A stretch of DNA of 64,000 nucleotides from Isoetes taiwanensis (taxonomy: Eukaryota > Streptophyta > Lycopodiopsida > Isoetales > Isoetaceae), in the NCBI GenBank assembly GCA_021234155.1, contig JAJEKV010000059.1:2312182-2376181 (forward strand). Direction: 5' to 3'. Below, one piece after another: positions 12,349-25,075 of the stretch. The translations under genes and the position numbers were made by a program. A model generated the notes under the pieces. That model searched no databases, had not been told where the DNA came from, and worked only from the letters and a program-made list of their open reading frames with translations. Within the stretch, counting starts at the first letter, position 1; each line of letters starts with the position of its first letter.

Positions 12349-15300
12349 TCATTCCCATTTTCGCCGGAACGATCGCATTCCTATATGCCTAGAATGCATG
12401 ATCTTTGTCGGATCTAGGACGCTGCCCTTACCGTCGATGGTGCCATCCATTGTATCACGGACAGTACGCCCTTGGGACTCCTTCATAAAGTCTGGGTAAG
12501 TCTTATCAAGATCTTGCTTAAGTACCCAGGTAGCATCCTCCACCGGCAAGTGCTTCCACTTGACGAGATACTGTAAAATTTGTGTTCTCCTCGTTTTCTT
12601 ATACGATCTTTCGAGAAGATATTCTGGAACAACCTCTAGTGCTTCATCTGTCATTTCCAAAAGTGTTTGTGTATCCAGAATTTCATCCGGGTCTGGAGTA
12701 TGCTTCTTTAATAGACTTACGTGAAAAACTTTATGAACTTTGAGATGGCCGGGTAAGTTCAACTCGTAGGCTTGTGATCCCACGCGTTTAGTAATCTCAA
12801 AGGGGCCCGCCCATCTCGGAGCCAACTTTTTACAGTTACCAATCCTGAGTTTGGCCTGTTTTACTTTGATTTTCAACCATACCGCTTCCCCCACCTGGAA
12901 TTCCCGTGGAGTGCGATGCTTATCCGCCAAGCTTTTCTGGCGACTACGGGCTGCCAACAAATATCCCCGCACTTCTTCAACCAATGCCTGCATATCAAGA
13001 AGGAGTTGCTGAGAAACTTCGACTTTGGATACAGGATTATGCCACGTGTCTGGTGAAAGGCATTGATAACCATAGGTAATCATGAAAGGAGACATTCGAG
13101 ACGACTCTTGCTTAGTACTATTGTAGGCAAATTCAACCAAATGCAAGTAATCGGCCCACAGGTACTGTTTATTCCAGACATAATTCCGTAGCATGTCCTC
13201 GATAATACGATTGGTGCGTTCTGTTTGGCCATCTGTCTGGGGGTGATATGCTGTACTCATGGCAAGCTTCGTTTGGATAGTGCTAAAGAAATCTTTCCAG
13301 AAAGCACTAACAAATTTGGGATCCCGATCAGTGATAATCGTACGGGGCATCCCATGTAACCGAAATATTTCTTTGGTGAAGAGGAGTGCTGTGTCGAAAG
13401 CAGTGTCGGTGGTGCGACATGGTAGAAAATGAGCCATCTTGGATAGTTTATCCACCACCACCATAAGTGCATCATATCCTCGAAGAGTGCGTGGAAGTCC
13501 AACAATAAAATCCATAGTGATGACTTCCCACTTGGCGGTTGGTATGTCTAGAGGCTCCAAACTGCCAGGAATACGCAACTGTTCGGCTTTTGTCTGCTGA
13601 CACAACTGACATTGCCGTATATAACGAGCAATGTGCTTCTTCATACTTGGCCAATAATAGCTGGACCGAATCTTAAAATATGTCTTCATGAATCCAGCGT
13701 GGCCTGCAATGGGGCTGTTATGTGTGTCGTGGAGGATCAACTTCCGAACACCGGATGAGTCGGGCACACATAACTTATCCTTATAATAAAGGAGAGGTCC
13801 TTCTTTCTTATAGTGGCGAAACATTTCCCTCTCCTTGTCTGTTCTTGCCTCTTTGGATAGGCTTTCCCATACTGGTGCAAATTCAGGATCAGTTGGAAGA
13901 GTCCGTTCAATAGTTTTGCCAAACTCACTGGTGAGCGTCGAGATGGCATTACAGTGTATACGTGTGGTCAAGGGATGACGCGAAAGTGCATCGGCAACCA
14001 CATTATGTTTGCCTGGCTTGTACACAACCTCAAAGTCATACTCTTCCAGAAATTCCATCCACCTGCGTTGGCGAAGATTCAAATTGGGTTGGGTGAAGAT
14101 GTACTGAAGGCTTTGGTGATCCGTGTCCAAGTGAAATCGTCGGCCAAGGAGATAGTGCCTCCAAATGCGCAAAGCACGCACAACCGCTAATAATTCCTGG
14201 TCATGGGTTGGGTATCGTGTCTCTGCGTCATTCATCTTCTTGGAGTCATAGGCAATAACACGGCCTTCTTGCATCAAGACTCCCCCCGTGGCTATTTTAC
14301 TGGCATCCGTAGCCACCCACTTATCCTTCTGAGGATCGGGTAGAGTGAGAACTGGAGCGGAGGTCAAGGCATCTTTCAACATCTGAAAACCTGTTTGAAC
14401 CTTATCTTTCCAATGACTAACCCAATCTTTAACTTTCTCATGTTTTGTAAGATTTGTGAGTGGAGCTGCAATTTTTGCAAAGTCCTTAACAAACTTACGA
14501 TAATAACCTGCCAAACCCAAGAAACTACGGACTTCAGTGACATTCGTGGGTGCAGGCCAGTCTTTGACTGCCTCTATCTTAGCGGGGTCGGTGGAAATTC
14601 CCTCGGCTGACACTATGTGACCCAAATAGTCAACCTTCGTGGTAGCGAATTTACATTTTGAGAATTTGGCATAAAGCTGATGCCGTCTCAGTTTCTGTAA
14701 GGCTAACTGGAGGTGTTTGGCATGATCTTCCAGGGTCTTACTGTAAATGAGGATGTCATCGAAAAAGATGATAACAAACTCGTCCAAATATTCCCGGAAG
14801 ATATCATTCATAAGCCGCATAAATGTGGCTGGAGCATTTGTCAAACCGAAGGGCATCACCGTGAATTCATAATGTCCATAACGCGTTCGGAACGCAGACT
14901 TGTGGATGTCTTCTTCCTTAATTCTGATTTGATGGTATCCCGACCGAAGATCAATCTTAGAGAAATATCTAGCACCCTGAAGTTGGTCCATCAAATCATC
15001 AGCCCGCGGAAGCGCATACCGGTTCTTAATAGTGTGCTTGTTGAGTTGCCGGTAATCAATGCACATCCGAAGGCTGCCGTCTTTCTTCTTAACAAACAAG
15101 ATGGGTGCACCAAAGGGAGACACGCTCGGTCGAATGAAACCCAGGTTAAGGAGATCCTGCAACTGCTTTTTGAGTTCTGATAATTCAAGTGGGCTCATTC
15201 GATATGGAGCTTTACTTGTTGGCTTGGTGTCCGGTGCTAACGCAATCTCGCACTCAACTCCTCTAAAAGGGGGCAGTTGCCGTATCTCATCTGGAAAGAG

Positions 15301-17085
15301 ATCACGGTATGCACGAAGTAATGAAGAAATCTCAGTAGGCAATTCAGACACCACCTGCTCATACTTGTCATCTGTGTCTACTGAAGCCAAGATAGCAAGG
15401 CATAAAATGTCGCCACGACGTAAAGCCTTATGCAACTGACGAAGGGACATACATTGAACCATAGGTCGTGTTGGTGTACCTGTGATGGTAACTCTCGCCC
15501 CGTTAGCTGCATTGAAGGTAAGGGCCCTTTTCTCGCAATCAATGTTGGCCTTGGCCCCAGCCAAAAACTCCATGCCCACTATCAAGTCGAATCTGCCAAT
15601 GTCCATAATTTCGGCGCCAAGTACCACAGGTGCGTCCGGGAATTGGATGTGCAATGTAACACGGCGGCCATGTGTTTGGCGTTTGGCACCACTTGCTAAT
15701 GTAACTGCTCTTGGTTTGGAATGAACCAAAGGAAGCTTAAAAATGGCAGCCAAACGGGAAGACGCAAAATTATGAGTGCTGCCCGTGTCAATGAGAACTA
15801 AAATAGGTTTACCGTCCAACTGGCCAACGGTAGCAATTACAGAAGGCTGGTCTTCGGTGTTACCTGTTTCAATAGCAGCAAAGATATGTGACTCACCTTG
15901 GATATAGTCTGGCGCTTCCGTTTCATCTGTCAGGGTCGGAAGCTCGGCGAGGGCTGGAAGCTCATCCCACTGTACTTCGGCAAGGGCTACCTGCGCAGCT
16001 TGTGTAACATAGGGACACTCCTGCATTCGGTGACCTGGTCGAAAACAGCGGTAACATGCCTTATCACGGCGTAACTGCTCGCGAGCCTCTTTAGGGATAG
16101 CCTGAAGAACCTGCTGCATGGCTCCTGAAATATTGGCTGGTTTCTCAGGAGTCTGGAAGGAGACTTTCTTTTCTGACTTCGGGTAGGGACTTGGCGGAGG
16201 TGCTGGGCTTGGGGATTGGCCCTTATAAGGTGTATATGGTCGGCCACCCCCATTATTTCCTCCCGTATAAGAAGGACGCTGATAAGAACCCTTGGGAGTA
16301 TCCTCCTCGAGGCTAAGAGCTTTTGCTTCTGCCTGGGCCACCGTCTTAGGGTCTATTGCTCTTACCATTCGCCTCAAGGCTGGTGTGAGGCCTTCAATGT
16401 AGCCTTCCACGGCACGGCGCTCTGAGATGCCTGGAACATAGAGGCGCAAGCGCATAAATTCATCAGTGTAGGCTTGCACGGACATTTGTTTCTGTTCCAG
16501 TCGATAAAAAGTCTGCGTCTGTTGGCAACGATGTGCCCGGGGCACATAGTGCGACCGAAAAGCTTTGGCGAACTTTTTGAACTTGCACTTAGAGCGGTTT
16601 AGTCCCTTGGCTCTAGCATAGCCCTTCCACCATATTCTAGCTGAGCCGGTAAGGTTTGTGGTAGCAACCTTTCCAGTATCCCTGTCGTTCATGCCATAGG
16701 ACTGTCCAAACTCCTTCATCTCATCTAGCCAGGACTCGGCGTCTACCCCAGACCTATCTCTGCCAGAGTACTGTGCTAACTTTCTGTTTTTCCATATGCT
16801 AGTGATGGCGGAATCAACCGTCTTCTTGTAATTTTTCTTATGAGTCCTGGAAGTGTCGGAATCTGTGTCTGAGGAATCAGATTCACTAGTGTCCGTGGTT
16901 GAGGTTGAAGGACTACGAGCATGCTTACGACCTTCGAGTGTTTTAACAGGAACTACCTGCTGCTGCTGGTTCTGTTGCGCGCCCTGCTGATTACCATTGG
17001 CCTGCCCTCCTTCTGTTGTCAGGGTGGTATGATTCTGCAAAATATATGCTTGGAGGTCGGCCATCTGGCGCTTCATAAGGGTCAT
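12349..17085 (-). CDS. Chromovirus Gag-Pol polyprotein, 1578 aa, intact
   Basis: One frame encodes the whole element. A Gln/Ser-rich N-terminus leads to a retrotransposon Gag core (about residues 90-270) and a CCHC knuckle, [14 protein letters not shown] (about 342-355). Protease has DTGS (about 431). RT has [12 protein letters not shown] and FFDD in place of the usual Y/F-x-DD (about 770). RNase H (about 920-1040) retains TDAS, a conserved Glu, TDH and ADALS. Integrase has an HHCC finger, then D (MDF, about 1190), D (DRD, about 1252) and E (QTERTN, about 1288). A chromodomain follows at about 1480-1545 (VPEYLLERS.., [13 protein letters not shown]). Chromodomains in this clade target integration to particular chromatin. 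No frameshift separates gag from pol. I start at the Met of MTLMKRQ because an in-frame stop lies upstream. Confidence 0.95.
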   Translation of the reverse strand: MTLMKRQMADLQAYILQNHTTLTTEGGQANGNQQGAQQNQQQQVVPVKTLEGRKHARSPSTSTTDTSESDSSDTDSDTSRTHKKNYKKTVDSAITSIWKNRKLAQYSGRDRSGVDAESWLDEMKEFGQSYGMNDRDTGKVATTNLTGSARIWWKGYARAKGLNRSKCKFKKFAKAFRSHYVPRAHRCQQTQTFYRLEQKQMSVQAYTDEFMRLRLYVPGISERRAVEGYIEGLTPALRRMVRAIDPKTVAQAEAKALSLEEDTPKGSYQRPSYTGGNNGGGRPYTPYKGQSPSPAPPPSPYPKSEKKVSFQTPEKPANISGAMQQVLQAIPKEAREQLRRDKACYRCFRPGHRMQECPYVTQAAQVALAEVQWDELPALAELPTLTDETEAPDYIQGESHIFAAIETGNTEDQPSVIATVGQLDGKPILVLIDTGSTHNFASSRLAAIFKLPLVHSKPRAVTLASGAKRQTHGRRVTLHIQFPDAPVVLGAEIMDIGRFDLIVGMEFLAGAKANIDCEKRALTFNAANGARVTITGTPTRPMVQCMSLRQLHKALRRGDILCLAILASVDTDDKYEQVVSELPTEISSLLRAYRDLFPDEIRQLPPFRGVECEIALAPDTKPTSKAPYRMSPLELSELKKQLQDLLNLGFIRPSVSPFGAPILFVKKKDGSLRMCIDYRQLNKHTIKNRYALPRADDLMDQLQGARYFSKIDLRSGYHQIRIKEEDIHKSAFRTRYGHYEFTVMPFGLTNAPATFMRLMNDIFREYLDEFVIIFFDDILIYSKTLEDHAKHLQLALQKLRRHQLYAKFSKCKFATTKVDYLGHIVSAEGISTDPAKIEAVKDWPAPTNVTEVRSFLGLAGYYRKFVKDFAKIAAPLTNLTKHEKVKDWVSHWKDKVQTGFQMLKDALTSAPVLTLPDPQKDKWVATDASKIATGGVLMQEGRVIAYDSKKMNDAETRYPTHDQELLAVVRALRIWRHYLLGRRFHLDTDHQSLQYIFTQPNLNLRQRRWMEFLEEYDFEVVYKPGKHNVVADALSRHPLTTRIHCNAISTLTSEFGKTIERTLPTDPEFAPVWESLSKEARTDKEREMFRHYKKEGPLLYYKDKLCVPDSSGVRKLILHDTHNSPIAGHAGFMKTYFKIRSSYYWPSMKKHIARYIRQCQLCQQTKAEQLRIPGSLEPLDIPTAKWEVITMDFIVGLPRTLRGYDALMVVVDKLSKMAHFLPCRTTDTAFDTALLFTKEIFRLHGMPRTIITDRDPKFVSAFWKDFFSTIQTKLAMSTAYHPQTDGQTERTNRIIEDMLRNYVWNKQYLWADYLHLVEFAYNSTKQESSRMSPFMITYGYQCLSPDTWHNPVSKVEVSQQLLLDMQALVEEVRGYLLAARSRQKSLADKHRTPREFQVGEAVWLKIKVKQAKLRIGNCKKLAPRWAGPFEITKRVGSQAYELNLPGHLKVHKVFHVSLLKKHTPDPDEILDTQTLLEMTDEALEVVPEYLLERSYKKTRRTQILQYLVKWKHLPVEDATWVLKQDLDKTYPDFMKESQGRTVRDTMDGTIDGKGSVLDPTKIMHSRHIGMRSFRRKWE

Positions 17086-18057
17086 CTCCTGTTCGGGAGT
17101 AAGACGGGCTGGACCATCTATAGGCCAATAGGAAAGTTGAGAAACATATCAAGAATCATGAACAAGGGGTTGCTGTGATATCCTAACATAGACCCAAAAA
17201 GACAAAAACTGCGGTATATTAATAGGTGTAAGCACATGAAGTGCGAAGTTTACAAAATTTTCCTAAAAAAATTTTATGGGGCCCAAAGGCACAACTTAAC
17301 CAGGTACCGTTTGGTAAGGTCAAAGATAGGATAAGGGATTTTGTGGCCCTCCTCGAACCGGTTAGCTAAGAGATCCAGTCAAGTATCAACCAGATCTGTA
17401 TCCAAGCCAAGTTCTTGGGCTATACAGGAAAGAAGTTGGGCCACCGTGCACTCACGGAGAGATGCAGTCATTTTAATGCGGCCCATGACGCAGAGTGAGG
17501 CGCTGTCAAGGGTTGGCTATGTGGAGCAAGGTTTGGCTATGGCGAAGAAAGTTCTGAAGTCCGGCGGCTATGGCGGAGCAGACGCTAGACAAGGCAGGAA
17601 GGCACACCTAGGAAAAGAGACGTTAAAAAAAAAAGAGTCAACCTTAAAAATTTAAAGAACTTTTATACGCGCGGGTTTTTATACGGCGGGCGAAATTATA
17701 CGGCGGAAATACGCGCGCGAAAATTTCCGGCGCTGTAAGGTTTTCGGCGTCTCCTTTTTAAATTCTGGAGCGACAAATACACTAGAGCGCCGGTTTTCAA
17801 AGTCGCTAGTTTTGGGTCGGACAAGGGTCCCCTAGACTAATTCGAGGTCGCTGAGTCCAACGGTGCAAGAATTTCTTCGATCCGAGCTACCTAGCAAAAG
17901 TTATGGCCGTTTAAAGTTCCGGCGCTGTAAGGTTTTCAGGGTCCTAATTTCAAATTCTAAGATGCTAAAATCACTAGAGCGCCGGTTTAGGGTTTCTAGG
18001 AAAAAGTCAACCTAAAGCAATTTTGGCCAGTGCAATGGCTTGGTGTCCCAAAACCAT
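17086..18057 (-). other. Chromovirus 5' leader
   Basis: This untranslated region lies between primer site and gag. It contains two copies, about 190 bp apart, of a block running from CCGGCGCTGTAAGGTTTTC to TAGAGCGCCGGTTT (about 17728-17796 and 17918-17986), separated by GC-rich sequence with repeated TATACG and GCGCG steps. Structured leaders often hold packaging or dimerisation signals, but no such function can be read from the sequence. Confidence 0.55.
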
Positions 18058-18069
18058 GCTCTGATACCA
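18058..18069 (-). other. Primer binding site (initiator tRNA-Met)
   Basis: On the element's sense strand TGGTATCAGAGC starts one base after the 5' LTR. It is complementary to the 3' end of plant initiator tRNA-Met, the common chromovirus primer. Confidence 0.92.
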
Positions 18070-18070
18070 T

Positions 18071-19685
18071 TGTGACGCTCCCCGAACCTATACGATGCTC
18101 CCGTCGTATAAATACGGGAAATCCCCTTCCCATGGTGCTCCATCACCACAGAAAAGGCCCTCCGTCTATCTCGGACCACTCGGGATGGTCGAGTATCCGG
18201 ATGAAGGACACGGAGGTGTCATTCATCCCACGCCTTCTATGGGAATCCTATAGAGCGGAAGCGTACATACATGTTAGCACCAAGCACATATCATAACAAT
18301 AATATACCACCACGAAGGGTGGCCCATCTATCATCCAAGGCAATAACTAAACAATAACATACAAATAAACACTTTATACCCATCCATAGCTCTACCCTGG
18401 GCTCAGACACAAGGGAATCAACTGACGGCTCGGCCTCAAGATAACAACAGACGGAGTCATAACAATGGCGTTGGCTGGCATAAGACAATGGCTAGGGTAG
18501 TCCACACCATCCGCCCCTCCTGTGCACACTTTGCAGATAGGCTGAATCGAGCTCTGGAATGACTATAGCCTTCCGAGGACGCAATCTCATGGAATCACCC
18601 TATGAGACTACTCCGGCTTGCATCTCACCGGCTCGTTGAGGCAGGTCAGGGACAAGTCCCCTCCCCGGATCATCATGGCTACATGGGTGTGCTAGAGAGT
18701 AGTGCCGCATCAGCGACCCCCTACTCGTACCCAACTTAACCCCCCAAAATCCACAGGTCACCTTGCCCCTCCTGTCGAGTGTCAAACAGCCTTTTCGGGG
18801 CCCGATTGCACACCCAGGAGGTGTCGGTCCCATACCCGGCCCACACTCAGTGACCGACTATAAGACTAGCACACTGTAGGAACCCCAGTACCCGCGGTCA
18901 GCAAGGTTCCACCCCCGTTTCACCATGAAGTCCGTTATATGGTGCTAAGTCACTCCATAGCCCCCACAGCCAGGTGGGCTCTTGTGCACAGGCCGCAACT
19001 AATAGGATCTAAGGGGTTCTAGCTAGGAGCATACTAATCTAATGGCTTTTAGGTCTCTACCCCCCTTAAGCCCTTAGTCCTACAGAGGAACTGATGAATA
19101 CTACCACACATCACAACATAGAATCCAAGATCATCTTCTATGAACATAAAGTAGAGTCTAAACATCCATCTGATCAAAGAAGGGTCAGATCACCCAAAGA
19201 CTCTCTAGACTAGCTAGGACAAGTAGAAACCATCAAGTCTGACCTGTGTCCTGGCTCGAATCATTCAGTACATCCATCATGTTGAAGGTCAAGCGGGGTC
19301 AACTGGGTAGGTCGGGTCAACCCAAGTCAAGGCGGGTCAACTGCTGGTCAAAGGCGGGTCAACGGCTGCTCAAGGCGGGTCAACTTCCTAGGAGTTGGGC
19401 GCTAGACTCCTCTATGCAGATATAAGCTCAAAGGGAAGCCTAAATCACCATCCTCCTGCCAAAATAGCAGTTGATAGGTGACCAATGGACCTGAGCTAGG
19501 TGTCAGGCCTTAATTAGGGTTTTAATCCTAAAACCCTATCCTTAGCTAATTGAATAACATTCCACTAGCTAACATAGACAATTTACCCCCATTATGGTTT
19601 ATTAATACATCAAATGTACTCCTACTTGTACGGTGACGTGTCACATTATTTGTACGTATTGCGTATAAATACGTGGAACGTCACA
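18071..19685 (-). repeat. 5' LTR of the chromovirus
   Basis: This is the LTR upstream of gag. It begins CGTCACA/TGTGACG in mirror fashion to its partner and contains the same W-box array at 19287-19383, so transcription from here would be under that array. Confidence 0.93.
19287..19383 (-). promoter_or_regulatory. W-box cluster in LTR (5' copy)
   Basis: This is identical to the array at 11507-11603: eight TTGAC[C/T] cores in 97 bp, about 300 bp inside the 5' LTR. As the copy upstream of gag-pol it is the one that would control the element. Confidence 0.6.
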
Positions 19686-19690
19686 TTTGC

Positions 19691-22621
19691 CGGACGCAGC
19701 ATAACCATTTCATGTTATCTTTGTACAAATCCAAGAAGCGGCTGATATCAGCAGATATCAGAGCTTCTGGTATGCTATCAGTATTTAGGCTTTCTTTTCC
19801 TATTGCCTTAAGAGAGGGGCTGGATGTCAATGGGTGCCTAAAATTGCCACATAAGTTTATAAAGACTTTCTATGATGTTGGTCATGGTTGTGTCATAAAA
19901 AACTTCTATGGTATTGGTCATCGTTAATGACACATTATAGGTTAAATTTACAATCCAATTTGATTAGAGTTAGGTCCAGATTCCCCAATCCAGTTGTTTC
20001 TGGATCTGCTGGCATGAACTAGTGGCCTATTGGCAACAAATTAGGGCTTCTTTGACATTAAATTGCACCTCCAACCTTTGTATATCTATGCTTTGTTTAT
20101 CCGAGCTGTAAGTTTTGTGAAACTTCCAAGCAAGATCTTCAGCCTGTAATTTATGTGATATCTCACTCCATGTCGGGAACTTGCACCCAGGCTTCAAACT
20201 GCACTGGGATTCCAACAATGGTGTTAATTGGTTACTTGTGGCTCCTTGATTCATCCCCATATGGCGTGAATATAGCAAGACCCATAGGGAAAACTTCCCA
20301 CAAAAAATTATGGTGTCATATGTAAAAATGAAATTAAACTATACAGTGGAAAAACTAGCCAGATGGACGGCTTAAATTTTGGCAGAGGTGGACGGCTGAG
20401 GTTGCAATCTCCATAGTAACTTCGTCGGCAACCAATGATAAGGCCCAGCAATGGGCGAGATTAAAAAGGCAAATTTTGTTGGCAAAAATTGACAAATCCA
20501 ACATCAAAATCACTTAAGTAAAAGCAAGCAGCATTATAAATGCAAAAATGCAAGGGTTGACCTTCAAGGAGGTCTGTTATGGCGACGAATTCACGTTGCC
20601 CTTCTTGGGCTTCTTGTTAATCATATTGATTAATTTTACTAGTATAAGAATTAAAGGCATTTCAACAGATGCGAAAAATAGAGGGGCACTTGAAAAGTAT
20701 AAAGAAATAAAAGACATTTTAAGACTTATAATGAAATAAATAAGGGTCGAGATGGGACGAGATAAAAAATAAATAACGGCCGAGATGGGTTGAGATAAAC
20801 GGCTTAGATTTCGATCCAGGCACTCTCATCCTATTGGTTGGGTTTAATGTGCCAGTTCGTTTTTGTTTAGGGGGGCGTCTGTGTTTTTGGTTTCCCGCTT
20901 TGCTCAGTGCCCAGGTATGCCGCCTAGTGCCCAGATATGGCGATGGGTAGCAATGGCCGCTTCATTTTTCTCCTCTAGCTATGGCCGCTCCATCTTGCTC
21001 CTCTAGCTATGGCGACGGCGAAGCGCATGCACATCCGCTTTTCTTCAAGCAGCACTTGTTCAGTGCAGCAGCTGCCATGCTTACAAAATAAAGGAGTTAT
21101 AGCGAGTTATAGCTATGGACGGGCTGGCCGCTGCAGCAAGGCGTTCGGTTCTTATGTGGTGCAAAAAATGCACAAGAAATTTTCGGTAGAAGAGGAAGCT
21201 TGGAGATGGTTATTCCTGTGTCGATTTTTCCTACCTCGTACTTCAGGTTTCAGGTGCCTCCGATATGAGTGCTTGTTCTTGCTACTTTTTATGCTTCTGA
21301 TTGACTAGAATCTTTTGTTCTGATGCAGGCCCAGGTGATCTCTGCCAGCTCTTGTATTCCACTTCCGCCCAGATGTTTTCCGCTCTTCTAATTTCGCCCT
21401 TGGATTTGTCCGCCTCAAATCTTTTCCACTCTAGAACGTGCTACGTTGCAATAAAATCTAGTGCAAAAACCTACTGAATGCTTGTCTGAGTGGCCCTGAT
21501 TTCTCTAAGAACCTGCTGGTATATGCTTGTTTCTAGCTATAGAGTGTATATTCTTGTCTTTTATGTTCAGCTAGAATATTTCATCTAATGGCACATGATT
21601 GCTCATTTTTACCTCTTTTTTATTATACATATAGAGATGTAGTTGCAGTTATAACGAGATAAGTTTATATGGCAAGACAAGACAAGAAGCTCTGTTTTTC
21701 TATGTTTATTCCTTCACATGGAGAAAAAAGATCAGTCAAATCTGCCATTTTGAATATCCACCATATTTGCTTGGGAAGAGGATAGATTCTACAATATCTT
21801 GTTCCATTCACCATTAAGGCTTATGCATACTTACCATATGCTTGAAAAGACCCTTACGATATGCTTGTAAGCCATGATATGAATAACAGAGCTTATGGTG
21901 TTGCATCGTTTTAGAATGATTCAGAGAGAATGCAAGCTAAGTGGGAAAATGGCACTCATCATCTGCAAGTACTTGGCAATATGAGTTATGCTGTGTTAGC
22001 AGTGCAGAGTCTCTAATTCAAGGGACAAGGCATGGTAAAATGGACCAGCATGGAATTGTAGGCTCTAAGACTACACTTCATTTACTATGGCTTCATAGAA
22101 AGGCCTGGTAAGCTGTGTGTGCGCTACTGGCACGTCATAACAGGTTGGAGCTCAGATAAGGGGCATATCCAACCAGCAACATAATGTTAAGCAGTAATTC
22201 CTTGTTATCATGAGCAACTCAAGGCAAAATGTACTCCGGTTATGCTATTAAAAATGTGAAGCTTGGACACATTTGGTATGCTGTTTGTGTTGTAGTAGAA
22301 ATTGGTCAGGTTGCAAGGGAATTCATACAGCAGAATATCTGTTGATGTGAAACGGTTGAACATGAACGACTTTCAACCTATATTTGTTGTAAAGCAATGT
22401 GAAACTATGTGTTCCCAGTTTATCTTTTTGACGATTTCACTACAATGACTGTATAATTTTATACTATTATCAATATAAATGTGTAAAAAATTCATAAGTG
22501 TCAAAGTTGTATTGACTTACGTTTTGGATTTTCTATTAAACGAAAACAACCCCGATCTGGTATATCTATATTTTTTAATGTGCCATGTGTCCATATTTCA
22601 TTAGTGAAGATCGTGCTTTTT
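19691..22621. other. 2.9 kb without a supported gene
   Basis: This AT-rich sequence resumes the target into which the chromovirus inserted. Local features are short repeats such as CGAGATGGG near 20750-20800 and CTCTAGCTATGG near 20980-21010. A 99-codon frame at 21009-21308 has no motif I recognise and no supporting neighbour. Confidence 0.5.
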
Positions 22622-23068
22622 TGTAACGTTCCTAACCGACATGCCCTTAACCAACTGGGCAAAACCGTCTAGACGTTTATGAGTAGTCGCTTCTACCCAT
22701 TTATGCCGGTGTCTCGGGAACATACACCAAGATCAACTCGAGCGGTCTGCCATGGGCCTGTTACAATCTCTCCCACTAGAACCATGCTCGTCCTCGAGCA
22801 TCAAAGACTACTGTGGACACAACCACACCGTACTTCCCCTCACGGCGGAATTACGTGTCATATGACATCCAAGTCATATTTGCCCCCATGGAGACTCGAA
22901 CTCGAGCCCTGCTCTGATACCAAATGTAACGTTCCTAACCGACATGCCCTTAACCAACTGGGCAAAACCGTCTAGACGTTTATGAGTAGTCGCTTCTACC
23001 CATTTATGCCGGTGTCTCGGGAACATACACCAAGATCAACTCGAGCGGTCTGCCATGGGCCTGTTACA
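22622..23068 (-). mobile_element. TRIM (miniature LTR retrotransposon), 447 bp
   Basis: Two 144-bp terminal repeats (22622-22765 and 22925-23068), which look identical by eye, start TGTAACG and end CTGTTACA and are flanked by TTTTT on both sides. Beside the right repeat the sense strand reads TGGTATCAGAGC, the initiator tRNA-Met primer site (22911-22922), so the element runs on the minus strand. A purine tract adjoins the left repeat. It has no coding capacity and must be moved by another element's proteins. Confidence 0.92.
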
Positions 23069-23740
23069 TTTTTCAATTAAAAGTATGCCACGTGTTAAAA
23101 TTTTATTGGTGAAAAGATACCTTACAAACAACACCTACATTTTTCTATGTGTGATAATAATTTTTTTTACATGTTCTTATTTTAGAAAAACAATACTAGT
23201 AGCATTGAAAAACAATAGCACCCTTTAAAAACTACATATTGAGCAAAAATACCAACACATAGAAAAATGGAAAAGTATTTGAAAACAACAATTATTTTAA
23301 AACAATACATATTGATTTTCTGAATATTATGCATCTTTTTTTCAGAAAACTTATAGGAAGAAAAAGATAACACATATTGAAAAGGGAAAAAAAACTTGTC
23401 TTTTTTCAGTTTTCCACCATTACTAATATTCAAACCTACCTGTCTTATCAAAAGACAAACAACGCGTGGTTCCTCCAAAAGACAACAGTGAAGAAAAAAA
23501 CCACAGGTTGAAAAAAATTGCTAAAAACAATAGTGACAAAAAAGGACAGTTGACAAAAAAAGGGATCTGGTCCTAAAAAACCAACAGTGGATTTTTTTTT
23601 CAGAAAACCACCCTACTATTGTGCAAATCTGGAAAAAGTGGCCAGTAGCTTTTTGGTGTCACTTTGGTGTTGTTTTTGGCACAAAACAACACTTCCGTAC
23701 AACTTAAAAACAACTGTAGACCAAAAATTGGGGTCAGTGT
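23069..23740. other. A-rich sequence ending at a truncation point
   Basis: Oligo-A and AAACAAC tracts dominate and no gene is seen. The sequence stops abruptly where a gypsy integrase frame begins near 23735, so the junction marks the breakpoint that removed the upstream half of that element. Confidence 0.55.
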
Positions 23741-24910
23741 GTGAGACGATGTGTTCTTCCCCATGAAGTTCTTGATCTAGTCAAACAAGCCCACGAAGGA
23801 CTTGGTAGTGGTCACTTCAGTGGAGACAACATGGCCAGGAAACTCCTCCTTGCTGGATATTACTGGCCCACGCTTTTCAAAGATGCTCACAAATACACAC
23901 GTACGTGTGATGTTTGTCAGAGGCTAGGTAGACCCACGGCCCGTGACGCCCTGCCGCTCACGCCAATAGCCATGCCTCTCCCCTTTGCTAAATGGGGTAT
24001 GGATTTTGTTGGTCCCATGGACCCACCTGCAATCAACACCAGAGCACGCTACATTCTAGTCTTCACGGACTATGCAACCAAATGGGCTGAAGCGTGTGCT
24101 CTGCCTGACAACACGGCTGCTAGCACAGCCAAGGTTCTCTATAAGAACATCATCACGAGATTTGGATGTCCCTTGGAATTAGTTAGTGATCGTGGAGTTC
24201 ATTTCATCAATCACACAATTGCTGAACTCACTAACTATCTACATATTCACCACAGAAAAAGCACGCCTTACTACCCCCGTGGTAATGGCTTGGCTGAAAG
24301 CACAAACAAGGTTCTTATCCACATTTTGAAGAAGATCTGTGATCCTACAAGGAAAGATTGGCAGGATAAGTTACCTACTGTTTTATGGGCTTACAATACA
24401 ACATACAAAGTGGCAACTGGACAAACACCTTTTCGACTTGTGTATAGCCAAGAGGCTCTTATGCCTTTTGAGTTTATTTTACCATCACTCAAATTTCAGT
24501 TAGCAGCAGAAAGTAATCCATCAGCAGCTTTACAAGAGCGTGTTTATCAACTGGAACAATTGGATGAAATTCGCCGAGATGCCTTCCTTCGACTCCAACA
24601 AGGCAAACAGTTACAAAAACAATGGCACGACAAACACATCAAAAACAAAACTTTCCAAATTGGAGATTTAGTTCTTCTGTATGATTCAAGATACCAACAT
24701 CACCCCGGCAAACTCAAGCTCAGATGGCTTGGTCCATACAAAATTTCACAGATTCCACACCCTGGTGTTCTACAACTACAAGAATTGGATGGTACTCCAT
24801 TTCCTACACTAGTTAATGGATTCCGACTCAAGAAATTTCAACCAACTGCTGCAGAACCGTTAGCACAAGCAACAAATTTCGAACAAGAGACACATTGTAC
24901 AGATTTTTGA
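23741..24910 (+). CDS. Gypsy integrase, C-terminal part of Pol
   Basis: The frame contains the zinc finger (H-x-H spacing in AHEGLGSGHFSG, then CDVC), and the catalytic triad D (GMDFVGP), D (VSDRGVHF) and E (NGLAESTN) with normal spacing. A long C-terminal tail of the LRWLGPYKI type follows. It lacks a chromodomain, as expected for Tat/Athila. The start is not a true start: the upstream polyprotein is missing and the first residues begin inside the integrase finger region. The domain itself has no stop. Confidence 0.9.
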   Translation: MRRCVLPHEVLDLVKQAHEGLGSGHFSGDNMARKLLLAGYYWPTLFKDAHKYTRTCDVCQRLGRPTARDALPLTPIAMPLPFAKWGMDFVGPMDPPAINTRARYILVFTDYATKWAEACALPDNTAASTAKVLYKNIITRFGCPLELVSDRGVHFINHTIAELTNYLHIHHRKSTPYYPRGNGLAESTNKVLIHILKKICDPTRKDWQDKLPTVLWAYNTTYKVATGQTPFRLVYSQEALMPFEFILPSLKFQLAAESNPSAALQERVYQLEQLDEIRRDAFLRLQQGKQLQKQWHDKHIKNKTFQIGDLVLLYDSRYQHHPGKLKLRWLGPYKISQIPHPGVLQLQELDGTPFPTLVNGFRLKKFQPTAAEPLAQATNFEQETHCTDF

Positions 24911-25075
24911 CAAACAGTTTTTTTTATACAAAATGGCCCGAAGGCTACATAACGCTGTGGGATTTTTCACCCGAGAAATCCTACACTAAACAAAAATTTG
25001 AGGTAAACCCCTACATGCTGCCGAAATTCCCCCTGTTCACTCCGGTGGGCACTCCACTCGGAGGATGCGGAAGCC

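Larger units (their letters stand above)
10291..19685 (-). mobile_element. Full-length chromovirus (Ty3/gypsy), 9.4 kb, young
   Basis: Two 1615-bp LTRs (10291-11905 and 18071-19685) start TGTGACG and end CGTCACA and are flanked by identical 5-bp target duplications TTTGC (10286-10290 and 19686-19690). The gene runs on the minus strand, so the right LTR is the 5' one. The primer site beside it matches initiator tRNA-Met, and a purine tract adjoins the left LTR. One uninterrupted Gag-Pol frame ends in a chromodomain. Perfect TSDs, near-identical LTRs and an intact frame indicate recent insertion and possible activity. Confidence 0.95.
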
